The position numbers and the translations under genes were made by a program. The notes beneath the pieces were generated by a model. It saw nothing but the letters and a program-made list of their open reading frames with translations. It did not search any database and was not told the origin of the DNA. Shown here one piece after another: positions 36,447-46,199 of a stretch of 61,996 bases of DNA (positions are counted from its first letter, which is position 1; every line of letters begins with the position of its first letter). Source of the stretch: Gammaproteobacteria bacterium (GTDB lineage Bacteria; Pseudomonadota; Gammaproteobacteria; Pseudomonadales; Azotimanducaceae); assembly GCA_009845835.1 (NCBI GenBank), contig VXYV01000110.1:1-61996 (forward strand), given 5' to 3'.

Positions 36447-36718
36447 GAGTCGGCCTGCTGCACCCTTTCTTCAATTTCAACAAGTTTCCAAGATTTCGTT
36501 TTTGACATCGGACGACACTCTTGAATACTCACCCGATCACCAACATTTGCTTCATTGTGTTCATCATGTACTTGTAACTTTGATGAACGACCAATGATTT
36601 TTCCATAGAGAGGATGTCGTACCCGCCGATCGATACGAACACTAATCGTCTTATCCGAAGCATCCGATACAACCATACCGCTGATTGTGCGTTTTTTCTC
36701 TGTCGCTGCGTCAACCAT
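36443..36718 (-). CDS. rpsQ: Ribosomal protein S17
   Basis: A primary 16S rRNA binder in the 5' domain. The 91-residue OB-fold product contains [40 protein letters not shown] and [11 protein letters not shown]. It overlaps rpmC by 8 nt and rplN by 4 nt, so translation should be coupled through this stretch. Confidence 0.97.
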   Translation of the reverse strand: MVDAATEKKRTISGMVVSDASDKTISVRIDRRVRHPLYGKIIGRSSKLQVHDEHNEANVGDRVSIQECRPMSKTKSWKLVEIEERVQQADS

Positions 36719-36902
36719 TCTGCTTCTCTCGGATGACCGTCTTCACGCGCGCGATATTCTTGCGCGATTCACTGAACAAATGAGTCTGCGGCAGCTGATC
36801 CGTCGCCCGTTGAAAACGTAAATTGAACTGTTCTTTTTGTAACTTCTTATGCTCTTCCAATAACTCAGTCATAGACAGTTCTCGTAATTCTTTAGCATCC
36901 AT
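36711..36902 (-). CDS. rpmC: Ribosomal protein L29
   Basis: A helical hairpin at the polypeptide exit, part of the docking site for trigger factor and SRP. The 63-residue product starts [20 protein letters not shown] and has the [13 protein letters not shown] and [14 protein letters not shown] segments. It overlaps rplP by 1 nt and rpsQ by 8 nt. Confidence 0.97.
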   Translation of the reverse strand: MDAKELRELSMTELLEEHKKLQKEQFNLRFQRATDQLPQTHLFSESRKNIARVKTVIREKQNG

Positions 36903-37315
36903 TACAACACTTTCCTATCAACAAATGCAGTTGGGAACGGCAACTTACTAGAGGCCAAACGAAAAGCGGATCTTGCATCTTCTTCAGTCACTCCAGCTAG
37001 TTCGTAGAGCACTCGCCCGGGTTGAACCTGTGCGACCCAATACTCCACTGAACCTTTGCCTTTCCCTTGACGAACTTCTAATGGCTTTTTCGTAATCGGT
37101 TTATCGGGAAAGACACGAATCCATACTTTACCACCACGTTTCAAATGCCGCGTCATTGCCCTTCTAGCAGCTTCAATCTGACGCGCCGTCATGCGCCCAC
37201 GACCCAATGCTTTCAACCCAAACTGTCCAAAACATACCCGATTACCACGTTGCGCTAGGCCGCGGTTTCTTCCTTTCTGTTGTTTTCTAAATTTTGTTCG
37301 AGTAGGTTGTAACAC
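36902..37315 (-). CDS. rplP: Ribosomal protein L16
   Basis: Organises the A-site region of 23S rRNA and helps tRNA accommodation. The 137-residue product begins [20 protein letters not shown] and has the conserved [20 protein letters not shown] and [14 protein letters not shown] motifs. Normal length (E. coli 136). Confidence 0.98.
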   Translation of the reverse strand: MLQPTRTKFRKQQKGRNRGLAQRGNRVCFGQFGLKALGRGRMTARQIEAARRAMTRHLKRGGKVWIRVFPDKPITKKPLEVRQGKGKGSVEYWVAQVQPGRVLYELAGVTEEDARSAFRLASSKLPFPTAFVDRKVL

Positions 37316-37324
37316 AGTAAACTC

Positions 37325-37993
37325 CTAAGTAGGTCGCTGGCTTGCTCCGGCACCGTCGGTGGCTTCACCAATGACCTCACCTTTAAAGATCCACACTTTA
37401 ACCCCTAACACACCGTACGTCGTCATTGCTTCAACAACTGCATAGTCAATATCAGCACGTAACGTATGCAACGGTACGCGTCCTTCAGAATAAACTTCCG
37501 AGCGTGCAAGTTCTTGGCCATTTAAGCGACCCGAAACACGAACTTTAATTCCCTGTGCTCCAAGCCGCATCGCATTCTGTAATACCCGACGAGCAGCACG
37601 GCGATACTGCACGCGACGTTCCAGCTGCTGCGCAACATTTGAGGCGACCAGATAAGCATCTAACTCTGGTTTTCTGATCTCTTCTACATTAATTGAGACG
37701 GGATACCCCATCAAATGCTGCAGTTTTGCGCGCAAACGCTCAACATCTGCACCACGTTGCCCAATTACCATACCCGGACGTGAAGTATGAATCGTTACTC
37801 GAGCATCATGCGACGGGCGCTTAATCTCAATTCGACTAACGAAAGCCTGCGCTAACTCTTTACTAATGAAATCTCGAATCTTAACATCGTCCTTTAGAGT
37901 TTCTCGATACTTAGCCTTATCGGCATACCAAACCGAGTTATGCTCGCGAATGACGCCTAAACGAAAACCATTTGGATTAACTTTTTGTCCCAT
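37325..37993 (-). CDS. rpsC: Ribosomal protein S3
   Basis: At the mRNA entry pore with S4 and S5. The 222-residue product starts [20 protein letters not shown] and has a type II KH domain ([20 protein letters not shown]) and C-terminal domain with [15 protein letters not shown]. Length and motifs are normal. There is 20 nt to rplV and 9 nt to rplP. Confidence 0.98.
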   Translation of the reverse strand: MGQKVNPNGFRLGVIREHNSVWYADKAKYRETLKDDVKIRDFISKELAQAFVSRIEIKRPSHDARVTIHTSRPGMVIGQRGADVERLRAKLQHLMGYPVSINVEEIRKPELDAYLVASNVAQQLERRVQYRRAARRVLQNAMRLGAQGIKVRVSGRLNGQELARSEVYSEGRVPLHTLRADIDYAVVEAMTTYGVLGVKVWIFKGEVIGEATDGAGASQRPT

Positions 37994-38013
37994 GTTGTTC
38001 CTTTACTTCCAAC

Positions 38014-38352
38014 TTAATCCAGGTTGTCCGATAAGGCAATGGTGATGTGACAAGTCGGTTTAATAATCCTATTACTCCGTCCTCTCGCTCTAGCCCGAAA
38101 TCGCTTCATGCGCGCACCTTGATTGACATAAACTTCACTAATCGTACATTGATCAATATCCGCTCCTAAATTAGTCTCGGCATTAGCAATCGCTGAATCA
38201 AGAATTTTTTTCATCAAACGTGCACTTTTTTGTACATCAAGATCAAGGATCGCCATTGCTTCTTCTATACTTTTCCCTCGAATCTGATTAGCAACTAACT
38301 GGGCTTTACGAGGTGAAACACGCAACCTCTTTCCTATTGCTTGAACTTCCAT
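38014..38352 (-). CDS. rplV: Ribosomal protein L22
   Basis: A tunnel-wall protein; its beta hairpin lines the constriction where macrolides act. The 112-residue product starts MEVQAIGKRLRVSPRKAQLV and has the hairpin KRFRARARGRSNRIIKPTCH, with no deletion in the loop. The ATG at 38352 has GGAGA 7 nt upstream and fits family length (E. coli 110). The TTG at 38376 would add eight residues. Confidence 0.97.
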   Translation of the reverse strand: MEVQAIGKRLRVSPRKAQLVANQIRGKSIEEAMAILDLDVQKSARLMKKILDSAIANAETNLGADIDQCTISEVYVNQGARMKRFRARARGRSNRIIKPTCHITIALSDNLD

Positions 38353-38372
38353 ACTTAATCTCCGCGACGACC

Positions 38373-38651
38373 TCAACGGGTCTTCGCTTTGCGATCTCCA
38401 GCGTGTCCTTTGAAAGTACGAGTCGGGGCAAACTCCCCCAACTTATGCCCAACAATTTCTTCAGTGACAAAAACAGGCATGTGTTGTCGACCGTTATGTA
38501 CTGAAATCGTTAATCCCACCATTTCCGGAATAATCATCGAACGTCGTGACCAAGTCTTGATCGGGCGTTTATCCCTAGTTTCTTGTGCCTTTCTAACTTT
38601 ATTCAATAACTGAGTATCGATAAAAGGTCCTTTATGTAAAGAACGCGTCAT
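38373..38651 (-). CDS. rpsS: Ribosomal protein S19
   Basis: In the 30S head, forming an A-site finger bridge with S13. The 92-residue product starts [20 protein letters not shown] and has [40 protein letters not shown] and the [10 protein letters not shown] end. It lies 2 nt after rplB. Confidence 0.98.
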   Translation of the reverse strand: MTRSLHKGPFIDTQLLNKVRKAQETRDKRPIKTWSRRSMIIPEMVGLTISVHNGRQHMPVFVTEEIVGHKLGEFAPTRTFKGHAGDRKAKTR

Positions 38652-38653
38652 GA

Positions 38654-39481
38654 CTATTTTTGTCCTCGGCGCCTTACAATGAGCGCATCGCTAGCTTTTT
38701 TACGCCGCGTACGATGCCCCTTAGTTGGTACTCCAGTGGGCGAAACCGGATCTCGTCCACCCGACGATCTACCTTCGCCGCCACCATGTGGATGATCCAC
38801 AGGATTCATCGCGACTCCTCTTACTGTCGGCCTTACGCCGCGCCAGCGCTTCGCGCCGGCTTTCCCATACGACTGCAAGTTGTGTTCACTGTTACTTACT
38901 TCACCTAAAACCGCGCGACACTCACTTAAGACTCGTCGCATCTCACCGGAGCGCAACCGCAAAGTCGCATATTTACCCTCTCTAGCTACCAATTGCGCAG
39001 AGGTCCCGGCAGAACGTGCCAATTGCGCCCCTTTACCGGGTTTGAGCTCAATACAATGAATCAAACTCCCTAAAGGTACGTTTCGTAACGGCATTGCATT
39101 CCCAATGTCGATAGGGACGTTACTACCAGAACGAATTTGCGCACCCGGCTTTAAGCCGTTCGGAGCAATAATGTAACGCCGCTCACCATCCAGGTATCGC
39201 AATAAAGCAATGCGTGCACTACGATTCGGATCGTACTCAATGGTTTCTACTATAGCTGGAATTCCGTCTTTTTGTCGCTTAAAATCGATGTTCCGATAAT
39301 GCTGTTTGTGCCCTCGCCCGCGATGTCGAACCGTGATTCGTCCTTGGTTGTTCCGACCAGCATTCGCGGGTTTCACTTGCAATAACGGTTTATATGGTGA
39401 ACCTTTGTGCAAACTTTTATCAACCACCTTAGCAACAAATCGGCGTCCAGGTGAGGTCGGTTTTGTACGTATTATTGCCAT
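38654..39481 (-). CDS. rplB: Ribosomal protein L2
   Basis: Essential for subunit association and peptidyl-transfer activity. The 275-residue product has the OB and SH3-like domains and the conserved C-terminal [20 protein letters not shown], including the His (HPHGGG) needed for activity in E. coli. Length matches (273). It is 1 nt from rplW and 2 nt from rpsS. Confidence 0.98.
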   Translation of the reverse strand: MAIIRTKPTSPGRRFVAKVVDKSLHKGSPYKPLLQVKPANAGRNNQGRITVRHRGRGHKQHYRNIDFKRQKDGIPAIVETIEYDPNRSARIALLRYLDGERRYIIAPNGLKPGAQIRSGSNVPIDIGNAMPLRNVPLGSLIHCIELKPGKGAQLARSAGTSAQLVAREGKYATLRLRSGEMRRVLSECRAVLGEVSNSEHNLQSYGKAGAKRWRGVRPTVRGVAMNPVDHPHGGGEGRSSGGRDPVSPTGVPTKGHRTRRKKASDALIVRRRGQK

Positions 39482-39482
39482 A

Positions 39483-39788
39483 TCACACCTCTAGCGAAAA
39501 GTCGATTCGTTGACCTTCTTGTAGACGCACGTAGGCTTTCTTCCAGTGATTACGACGACCGGTCCCTATACGACGCAATATACTGCGAACAGTCTTACCC
39601 TTAACGTTGGTTGTCGTAACCCGTTTCACTTTAACCTCGTAAATCTGTTCCACTGCTTCTTTCACTTCTTTTTTAGTCGCGGAGACATCCACTTTGAAAG
39701 CGTACTGATTCGACTGTTCCCCTAAATTAGTCACTTTTTCAGTGACATGAGGTTCGCGTAACACCCGATATAACCGCTCAACTTTCAT
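39483..39788 (-). CDS. rplW: Ribosomal protein L23
   Basis: At the tunnel exit; docks trigger factor and SRP. The 101-residue product has [40 protein letters not shown] and [20 protein letters not shown]. It overlaps the rplD stop by 4 nt and is of normal length. Confidence 0.97.
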   Translation of the reverse strand: MKVERLYRVLREPHVTEKVTNLGEQSNQYAFKVDVSATKKEVKEAVEQIYEVKVKRVTTTNVKGKTVRSILRRIGTGRRNHWKKAYVRLQEGQRIDFSLEV

Positions 39789-40387
39789 GCTAACGAAGTC
39801 TCTAAGGTGCGGATTGCTTCAGTATCGAAAACCACTTTGTCAAACTGCATACAAACAGCTGGGTTAACTCGCTGGGGCGACAAAATTTCAACACCGGCTA
39901 GGTTGGCTACGGCTTTTTGGAGATTTTCGGAAGGGTTTGAGAGGATAAGTAGAGGTTTGGCGAGTTTGAGTTGATCGAGAGACTGTCGCAAATTCTGCGT
40001 TTTAGGTGTATCGACATCGAACTCCGGTAGGATGGAAATTCTCTCCTCCCGCATCAGTTGCGAGAGTATGCAACACATTGCTGAGCGATACATTTTGCGA
40101 TTCACTTTGCGCCAACGTACCGTGGGTTTCGCTGCAAACGTTACTCCACCACCACGCCAAATCGGACTGTTTTTTGTTCCGGCTCGAGCACGTCCCATAT
40201 TTTTTTGTCGCCAAGGTTTGCGCCCGCCACCGCGTACATCAGAACGAGAGCGTTGCGCTTTTGTACCTTGATGACCGTTCGATAAATAAGTCTGGACAAC
40301 TTGTTGAACCAAAGTCGAATTGAACTCTTTTGCAAAGACAGCGTCCGAAATTTCGATCGTACCCCCTGAAACCAGCTTGAACTTCAC
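39785..40387 (-). CDS. rplD: Ribosomal protein L4
   Basis: A tunnel-constriction protein. In gammaproteobacteria it also represses the S10 operon by acting on its leader. The 200-residue product has the extended loop GGGRKPWRQKNMGRARAGT followed by SPIWRGGGVTFAAKP. The start is a GTG at 40387, with AAGGCGGAA about 6 nt upstream; this gives the family length (E. coli 201). A longer reading from 40432 would run into rplC. Confidence 0.97.
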   Translation of the reverse strand: MKFKLVSGGTIEISDAVFAKEFNSTLVQQVVQTYLSNGHQGTKAQRSRSDVRGGGRKPWRQKNMGRARAGTKNSPIWRGGGVTFAAKPTVRWRKVNRKMYRSAMCCILSQLMREERISILPEFDVDTPKTQNLRQSLDQLKLAKPLLILSNPSENLQKAVANLAGVEILSPQRVNPAVCMQFDKVVFDTEAIRTLETSLA

Positions 40388-40404
40388 AATCAATTTCCGC
40401 CTTA

Positions 40405-41094
40405 CTAGTCCGATAGTGTCGGGGTTTGACAACCTTTCTTAATCGCTGGTTTAACCACCACGATACTGCCGTTGGCACCAGGCAAACCACCTTTAATCAT
40501 TAAGAGACTACGTTCGATATCGACACCAACAATTTGCAAATTCTGAACCGTCACACGTTCTGCACCTAAATGACCTGCCATCTTCTTACCCTTGAATACT
40601 CTACCTGGAGTCTGGCATTGACCAATAGCCCCAGCGGTACGATGCGACAAAGAATTTCCGTGAGTCATGTCCTGCCGTTGAAAATTCCAACGTTTGATGA
40701 CTCCAGCAAATCCCTTACCTTTAGATGTCCCGGTCACATCGACAAATTGGCCGTTAAAAAATTGGTCTACAGAGAGCTCTGCTCCCAAATCATGCTCGAC
40801 ATTCGTTGCAACAACCGCATACCGGTCGAGACGAAACTCTGTTAAACCCGTGATTTGCATCGCTTTACTCTTTGCTAGGTGCCCACCTAATGGTTTATTC
40901 TGTCGACGTTTCTCTGACTGTGAAACTCTCTCTCCATGACCCACTTGGACCGCCTCGTATCGGTCGTTCTCCACTGTCTTCCGTTGGGTAATTTTGTTTG
41001 GTTCGGCATGCACTACAGTAACTGGAATAGACTCACCACTGGCGTCGAACACACGAGTCATTCCACATTTAATTCCAACAATTCCAATCGTCAT
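40405..41094 (-). CDS. rplC: Ribosomal protein L3
   Basis: Initiates 50S assembly and reaches the peptidyl-transferase centre. The 229-residue product has [20 protein letters not shown] at the start, [20 protein letters not shown] with the Gln that E. coli methylates ([13 protein letters not shown]), and [19 protein letters not shown]. It is about 20 residues longer than E. coli L3. An unusual 172-nt gap separates it from rpsJ. Confidence 0.97.
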   Translation of the reverse strand: MTIGIVGIKCGMTRVFDASGESIPVTVVHAEPNKITQRKTVENDRYEAVQVGHGERVSQSEKRRQNKPLGGHLAKSKAMQITGLTEFRLDRYAVVATNVEHDLGAELSVDQFFNGQFVDVTGTSKGKGFAGVIKRWNFQRQDMTHGNSLSHRTAGAIGQCQTPGRVFKGKKMAGHLGAERVTVQNLQIVGVDIERSLLMIKGGLPGANGSIVVVKPAIKKGCQTPTLSD

Positions 41095-41216
41095 AATGCT
41101 TTGTTTTTGTTAAAGTTACAAAAATTAAAACTTGAATCGACTAAAACGCCTCCGTCCACTACCCAAAGAAGTGGCAAAGAAAAATTCCCGTGATTAGCGG
41201 ATTACGATTTCAAGTG

Positions 41217-41259
41217 TCTGAATACGAACTGGCCAAACTTTGTGGGGCAGACATTCAGA
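41217..41259 (-). promoter_or_regulatory. Inverted repeat in the rpsJ-rplC gap, possible leader structure
   Basis: Arms TCTGAAT and ATTCAGA (plus-strand positions 41217-41223 and 41253-41259) can form a 7-bp stem enclosing 29 nt, which itself has a GCC/GGC inner pairing. The structure lies in RNA downstream of rpsJ and upstream of rplC, where most gammaproteobacteria have only a short spacer. It could be a translational control site or an internal transcript start region. No promoter was recognised. Confidence 0.35.
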
Positions 41260-41266
41260 TCTTCAA

Positions 41267-41587
41267 TTACTTAGTATCTATCTTTAAGTCTACTTCAACT
41301 CCTGCTGCTAATTCAAGTTTCATTAAGGCATCAATCGTACGTTCCGGCGGGTCCACGATGTACAATAACCGCCGATGAGTACGAATTTCATATTGATCTC
41401 GAGCATCTTTGTCTACATGAGGTGAAATCAAGACCGTGTATCTTTCCCGTTTCGTTGGTAACGGGATCGGTCCAAGCACCCGCGCTCCCGTCTGCTTCGT
41501 AGCAGACATGATCGCTTCAGCCGACTGATCAATCAAACGATGATCGTAGGCTTTGAGTCTAACTTGTATACGGTTTTCAACAACCAA
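41267..41587 (-). CDS. rpsJ: Ribosomal protein S10 / NusE
   Basis: A 30S head protein that also acts as NusE in antitermination with NusB and NusG. The 106-residue product has [38 protein letters not shown] and [15 protein letters not shown]. The start is a TTG at 41587 preceded by GAGGGAG with an 8-nt spacer; the longer ORF from 41650 adds non-homologous sequence. Large flanking gaps (214 nt to tuf, 172 nt to rplC) set it apart from its operon. Confidence 0.95.
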   Translation of the reverse strand: MVVENRIQVRLKAYDHRLIDQSAEAIMSATKQTGARVLGPIPLPTKRERYTVLISPHVDKDARDQYEIRTHRRLLYIVDPPERTIDALMKLELAAGVEVDLKIDTK

Positions 41588-41736
41588 CTGGCTATCTCCC
41601 TCAAATATTGATTCAATCTCTACACTCGGGCACAGGAAAACTAAGCCCAATACAGCACCCTAGGTACTTATAGAGAGTATAGAGACAACTATTTTATCGA
41701 AGTTTCCTCTATTTTAAAACGCTAACGCGACGATAT

Positions 41737-41760
41737 CGGCGAGTTTTTGAAAATTCGCCG
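41737..41760 (-). promoter_or_regulatory. Hairpin in the tuf-rpsJ gap
   Basis: Perfect 6-bp GC-rich arms CGGCGA/TCGCCG with a 12-nt AT-rich loop lie 41 nt after the tuf stop in the direction of transcription. No T-tract follows, so it is not a typical terminator. Attenuation, processing or S10-leader function are possibilities. Confidence 0.35.
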
Positions 41761-41801
41761 GACAAATCGCGATATTTCAGCTTCGAGAGCGCTACCTAAG
41801 C

Positions 41802-43001
41802 TTACTGAACAATCTTAGTTACGACTCCCGCACCTACCGTACGACCACCTTCGCGAATAGCAAACCTCAGACCTTCGTCCATGGCGATAGGACTAATTAA
41901 CTCGACATTTAATTCAACATTATCCCCGGGCATGACCATTTCAATACCGTCGGGTAACGTGACTTCACCAGTCACATCAGTGGTTCGAAAGTAAAACTGC
42001 GGTCGATAATGACTCTGGAACGGCGAATGCCGACCACCTTCATCTTTAGCTAAAACATACACCTGCGCGGTAAACTTAGTGTGCGGTGTAATCGAACCGG
42101 GTACAGCAAGAACCTGTCCTCGTTCAACTTCATCGCGTTTCGTACCACGTAACAGAACGCCAATGTTTTCGCCCGCTCGACCTTCATCAAGCAATTTGCG
42201 AAACATTTCAACACCGGTACAAGTAGTCTTACCAGTTTCTCGAATGCCGACGATTTCTACTTCGTCGCCAACATGAATCACACCACGGTCAACCCTACCG
42301 GTCACAACTGTTCCGCGCCCGGAAATGGAGAATACATCCTCGATTGGCATCAAAAATGGTGCATCGACTGGTCGTTCCGGTTCAGGTATGAAGTCATCTA
42401 AAGCCTGCATGAGATTGCGAATACTCTCAGCACCGTCCTGCCCTTCATTTCCTTCTAAAGCTTTCAAAGCACTACCAGGAATGATCGGCGATTCTGGGTC
42501 AAACTCATAACTTTCAAGTAATTCCTGAATCTCTAGCGTTACTAACTCAACAAATTCTTCACGATCATCTTCGTCGAGCATATCTACTTTGTTTAGATAG
42601 GTAACAATGCGTGGAACCCCTACCTGCCGCGCTAACAAAATGTGTTCACGAGTCTGTGGCATGGCTCCGTCAACTGCCGAAACGACAAGAATCGCACCAT
42701 CCATTTGCGCCGCTCCAGTGATCATGTTCTTAATGTAGTCAGCATGTCCAGGACAGTCCACATGCGCGTAATGGCGAGCTGCTGACTCATACTCAACATG
42801 AGTCGTCGCAATCGTAATACCACGTTCGCGTTCCTCCGGCGCATTGTCAATTTCATCAAAACTCTTGACATCACCCTTCCCTAAATCGCTAGCACAGATC
42901 ATGGTCATTGCGGCCGTCAAGGTCGTCTTGCCATGATCGACATGCCCAATCGTACCGACATTCACATGAGGCTTAGTTCGTTCGAACTTTTCTTTTGCCA
43001 T
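41802..43001 (-). CDS. tuf: Elongation factor Tu
   Basis: A GTPase that delivers aminoacyl-tRNA to the ribosome. The 399-residue product has the P-loop GHVDHGKT (19-26), the switch motifs [13 protein letters not shown] and [12 protein letters not shown] (NKCD in most relatives), and domains 2 and 3 ending [17 protein letters not shown]. It is a few residues longer than E. coli EF-Tu (394). It is the only tuf in the window; the second copy often found between tRNA-Thr and tRNA-Trp is absent. Confidence 0.98.
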   Translation of the reverse strand: MAKEKFERTKPHVNVGTIGHVDHGKTTLTAAMTMICASDLGKGDVKSFDEIDNAPEERERGITIATTHVEYESAARHYAHVDCPGHADYIKNMITGAAQMDGAILVVSAVDGAMPQTREHILLARQVGVPRIVTYLNKVDMLDEDDREEFVELVTLEIQELLESYEFDPESPIIPGSALKALEGNEGQDGAESIRNLMQALDDFIPEPERPVDAPFLMPIEDVFSISGRGTVVTGRVDRGVIHVGDEVEIVGIRETGKTTCTGVEMFRKLLDEGRAGENIGVLLRGTKRDEVERGQVLAVPGSITPHTKFTAQVYVLAKDEGGRHSPFQSHYRPQFYFRTTDVTGEVTLPDGIEMVMPGDNVELNVELISPIAMDEGLRFAIREGGRTVGAGVVTKIVQ

Positions 43002-43074
43002 TTATTTCTTTTCTCCCAATATGTGTTATATAAGGCATATACTGTATATGCCCTGTGAAATTGAGGCGAACCGG

Positions 43075-45165
43075 TTATCGATCGGTGATCGTTTTCGCGA
43101 TCATTTCCGGTACAACTTCATAGCGATCAAACTCCATGGTAAACGTAGCCCGACCTTGCGACATCGACCTCAAGTCGGTCGCATAACCGAACATCTCTCC
43201 CAAGGGTATCGACGCCTTAATAATTTTACCCGAAGGACTTTCATCCATCGCATCGATCATCCCGCGACGACGATTCAGATCGCCGACAACGTCCCCTAAA
43301 AAGTCTTGTGGCGAAACCACTTCGACCTTCATCAACGGTTCCAATAATGTCGGATCCGCCCTTTGTGCTCCTTCTCTCAACGCGGTCGAGCCCGCGATCT
43401 TAAACGCAATTTCACTCGAATCTATTTCGTGGTATGACCCATCGAACAAAGTCGCACGAACATTAATCAACGGGTACCCTGCCACGACACCGTTTGACAT
43501 TTGATCTTGAATCCCCCGGTCCACCGACGGAATATACTCTTTGGGGATCACACCACCTTTGATTTCATCAACAAACTTGTAATTGAGTTCTTCATCTTCT
43601 AACGGTTCAAACCGAATGAATACGTGTGCAAATTGCCCCCTACCACCGGTTTGCCGCACATGCCGCGCTTCAATCTCAACAGGTTTTCGAATGGTTTCGC
43701 GATAAGCAACTTGAGGTTTACCTATATTTGCACCAACTTTAAACTCTCTCTTCATTCGATCAACAATAATGTCGAGGTGAAGCTCACCCATACCTGCGAT
43801 AATTGTTTGACCGCTTTCGTCGTCCGTAGAAACTCTAAAAGAAGGGTCTTCCTGCGCTAACTTACTTAACGCTAACGACATTCGATCTTGATCAGCAACT
43901 GAACGAGGTTCTACCGCAACGTGAATCACCGGTTCCGGGAACACCATTCGTTCCAACGTGACAATATCCTTCGAACTACACAATGTATCGCCAGTGGAAA
44001 TATCTTTCAACCCAATTGCTGCAGCAATATCACCAGCTCGGACTTCGGTAATTTCAGTACGACTGTTAGAATGCATCTGTACCATCCTACCCACCCGTTC
44101 AGATCGCCCGCGTATCGAGTTATAAACTTTATCACCCGTCGCGAGCATACCTGAATACACTCGAAAGAACGATAAAGTTCCGACATAAGGATCGGTTGCG
44201 ATTTTGAACGCTAACGCTGCAAAGGGTTCATCGTCGTCTGAATGTCTGGCCGTGGAACTACCATCGGCACTGATGCCCTCGATTGCCTTAACTTCATTCG
44301 GTGCCGGCAAATAATCAATCACTGAATCGAGCAACGGCTGTACTCCTTTGTTCTTAAACGCAGTACCGCAAATAGCTGGAACAATCTCATCCGCAAGCGT
44401 GCGCCGCCGAATACCTTCTCGTAGCTCATCTGGCGAAATACTCTCATCCTCTAGATATCGCTCCATGAGTTGTTCATCACCCTCAATCGCCGCTTCTATC
44501 AGCTGTTCGCGATATTCCGAAACTTGTTCCTTCATTTCATTAGGAATATCCTGTTCTTTAGTATTTACTCCTAGATCAGAAAAATCCCAATAGAGTGCTT
44601 TGAGTGTGACTAAGTCCACTACTCCTGTAAAATTCTCTTCTGCACCGATAGGTAACTGCAATGGAATACACGTGGTTCCTAATCGATCATTGATTTGCGC
44701 TACAACTCGCAGAAAATCTGCCCCAGCACGATCCATCTTGTTGATGAACACGATTCTTGGTACTTGATAACGATCAGCTTGCCGCCACACCGTCTCAGAT
44801 TGGGGTTCCACACCTGCTGTACCACAGAAAACCACTACTGCACCATCAAGTACTCGCAGACTCCTTTCAACTTCAATTGTGAAATCAACATGACCCGGAG
44901 TATCGATAATATTAATTCGATGTTCGGAATACTGTTCTTTCATCCCGTTCCAAAAGCAGGTCGTCGCAGCAGAAGTGATCGTAATTCCCCGTTCTTGCTC
45001 TTGAGCCATCCAATCCATCACTGCAGCACCATCATGAACTTCTCCCAGTTTATGGGAAATACCCGTATAGAACAAGATACGTTCTGTCGTCGTGGTTTTG
45101 CCTGCGTCCACATGCGCAACAATACCAATATTTCTGTAGCGACCTAAAGGCGTGCTACGAGCCAT
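43075..45165 (-). CDS. fusA: Elongation factor G
   Basis: The translocation GTPase. The 696-residue product has the P-loop AHVDAGKT (17-24), switch [21 protein letters not shown], the domain IV/V motifs including [20 protein letters not shown], and a C-terminal [20 protein letters not shown]. Length matches gammaproteobacterial EF-G (704). It is separated from rpsG by 76 nt and from tuf by 73 nt, as in a str operon. Confidence 0.98.
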   Translation of the reverse strand: MARSTPLGRYRNIGIVAHVDAGKTTTTERILFYTGISHKLGEVHDGAAVMDWMAQEQERGITITSAATTCFWNGMKEQYSEHRINIIDTPGHVDFTIEVERSLRVLDGAVVVFCGTAGVEPQSETVWRQADRYQVPRIVFINKMDRAGADFLRVVAQINDRLGTTCIPLQLPIGAEENFTGVVDLVTLKALYWDFSDLGVNTKEQDIPNEMKEQVSEYREQLIEAAIEGDEQLMERYLEDESISPDELREGIRRRTLADEIVPAICGTAFKNKGVQPLLDSVIDYLPAPNEVKAIEGISADGSSTARHSDDDEPFAALAFKIATDPYVGTLSFFRVYSGMLATGDKVYNSIRGRSERVGRMVQMHSNSRTEITEVRAGDIAAAIGLKDISTGDTLCSSKDIVTLERMVFPEPVIHVAVEPRSVADQDRMSLALSKLAQEDPSFRVSTDDESGQTIIAGMGELHLDIIVDRMKREFKVGANIGKPQVAYRETIRKPVEIEARHVRQTGGRGQFAHVFIRFEPLEDEELNYKFVDEIKGGVIPKEYIPSVDRGIQDQMSNGVVAGYPLINVRATLFDGSYHEIDSSEIAFKIAGSTALREGAQRADPTLLEPLMKVEVVSPQDFLGDVVGDLNRRRGMIDAMDESPSGKIIKASIPLGEMFGYATDLRSMSQGRATFTMEFDRYEVVPEMIAKTITDR

Positions 45166-45241
45166 CGTGTGCTCCGCTTAATTCAAACTTTGTATTAGGG
45201 GTAAGAACTCAACCCCAGTGGATTGCGGTCATGCGTCGACT

Positions 45242-45712
45242 CTAAAATCGATAGTGTGCGAACGCGCGGTTTGCTTCGGCTTGGCGGTGTGTATCTGTAC
45301 GTTTCCGTATCGCCCCACCACGACCATTAGCTGCGTCAATCAATTCGCCAGCAAGACGAGCAGCCATAGTTTTTTCACCTCGCTCACGAGCACTATCGAC
45401 CAACCAACGCATCGCTAATGCTGACCTTCGAGACGGACGCACTTCCATCGGAATAGGTAACGTCGAACCACCAATTCTCCTAGACTTGACCTCGGTAATC
45501 GGCGCAACTTCTTCTAAAGCCTTTTCAAACACCTCTACCGGATTCTTGTGTTCCCGCGACTCCACGATATCTAATGCGCCGTATACGATCCGTTCAGCAA
45601 CCGCTTTCTTCCCGTTAGTCATGACATGATTGATGAACTTGGCTAGCGTTGGATTGTGAAACTTAGGGTCGGGAAGAATTACCCGCTTGGTACTAACTCG
45701 ACGACGTGACAT
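45242..45712 (-). CDS. rpsG: Ribosomal protein S7
   Basis: A primary binder of the 16S 3' domain at the E site. In E. coli it represses the str operon. The 156-residue product starts [20 protein letters not shown] and has [40 protein letters not shown] and [15 protein letters not shown]. It lies 17 nt after rpsL. Confidence 0.98.
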   Translation of the reverse strand: MSRRRVSTKRVILPDPKFHNPTLAKFINHVMTNGKKAVAERIVYGALDIVESREHKNPVEVFEKALEEVAPITEVKSRRIGGSTLPIPMEVRPSRRSALAMRWLVDSARERGEKTMAARLAGELIDAANGRGGAIRKRTDTHRQAEANRAFAHYRF

Positions 45713-45729
45713 GTTTAAGCAATTCCCTG

Positions 45730-46107
45730 TTAAATCTGACTCGGTCGTTTGGTACCATACTTGGATCTGCCTTGCCGGCGATCGTCCACACCAGTTGCAT
45801 CCAAGGTTCCACGTATTGTGTGATAACGCACACCAGGCAAATCTTTAACTCGACCACCACGAATTAACACCGTACTGTGTTCCTGCAAACTATGACCCTC
45901 ACCCGGAATATAGGAATTCACTTCGTATCCATTCATCAGTCGGACACGACAAACCTTCCGCATTGCGGAATTAGGTTTTCTAGGCGTCGTCGTATAGACG
46001 CGAATGCACACCCCACGTTTTTGTGGATTACCTTCAAGCGCAAGCGACGCGCTCTTCTTAACTCGCCGTTTTCGTGGGCGACGAATTAACTGACTAATAG
46101 TTGCCAA
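45730..46107 (-). CDS. rpsL: Ribosomal protein S12 with Arg at position 43
   Basis: The decoding-centre protein and main determinant of streptomycin sensitivity. The 125-residue product has [20 protein letters not shown] and [17 protein letters not shown]. Residue 43, Lys in most bacteria (PKKPNS), is Arg here (codon AGA at 45979-45981). The equivalent K43R change is a classic streptomycin-resistance allele in Mycobacterium tuberculosis (K42R in E. coli numbering). Lys88 in GGRVKDLPG is unchanged. It is the first gene of the str operon, 92 nt after rpoC. Confidence 0.98.
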   Translation of the reverse strand: MATISQLIRRPRKRRVKKSASLALEGNPQKRGVCIRVYTTTPRKPNSAMRKVCRVRLMNGYEVNSYIPGEGHSLQEHSTVLIRGGRVKDLPGVRYHTIRGTLDATGVDDRRQGRSKYGTKRPSQI

Positions 46108-46199
46108 ACACTTTTCTCCAATGTTTCAATAGTATGCTAAGTTTTTTAAATGACGTATTTTAGCGATTTGATACTACATAGTTCGGGTAGTAGTCAAAC

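Noticed and set aside
46108-46199. Hairpin TACTAC/GTAGTA after rpoC as a terminator
   Set aside because: The stem is only 6 bp, with a mismatch next to it and no T-tract.
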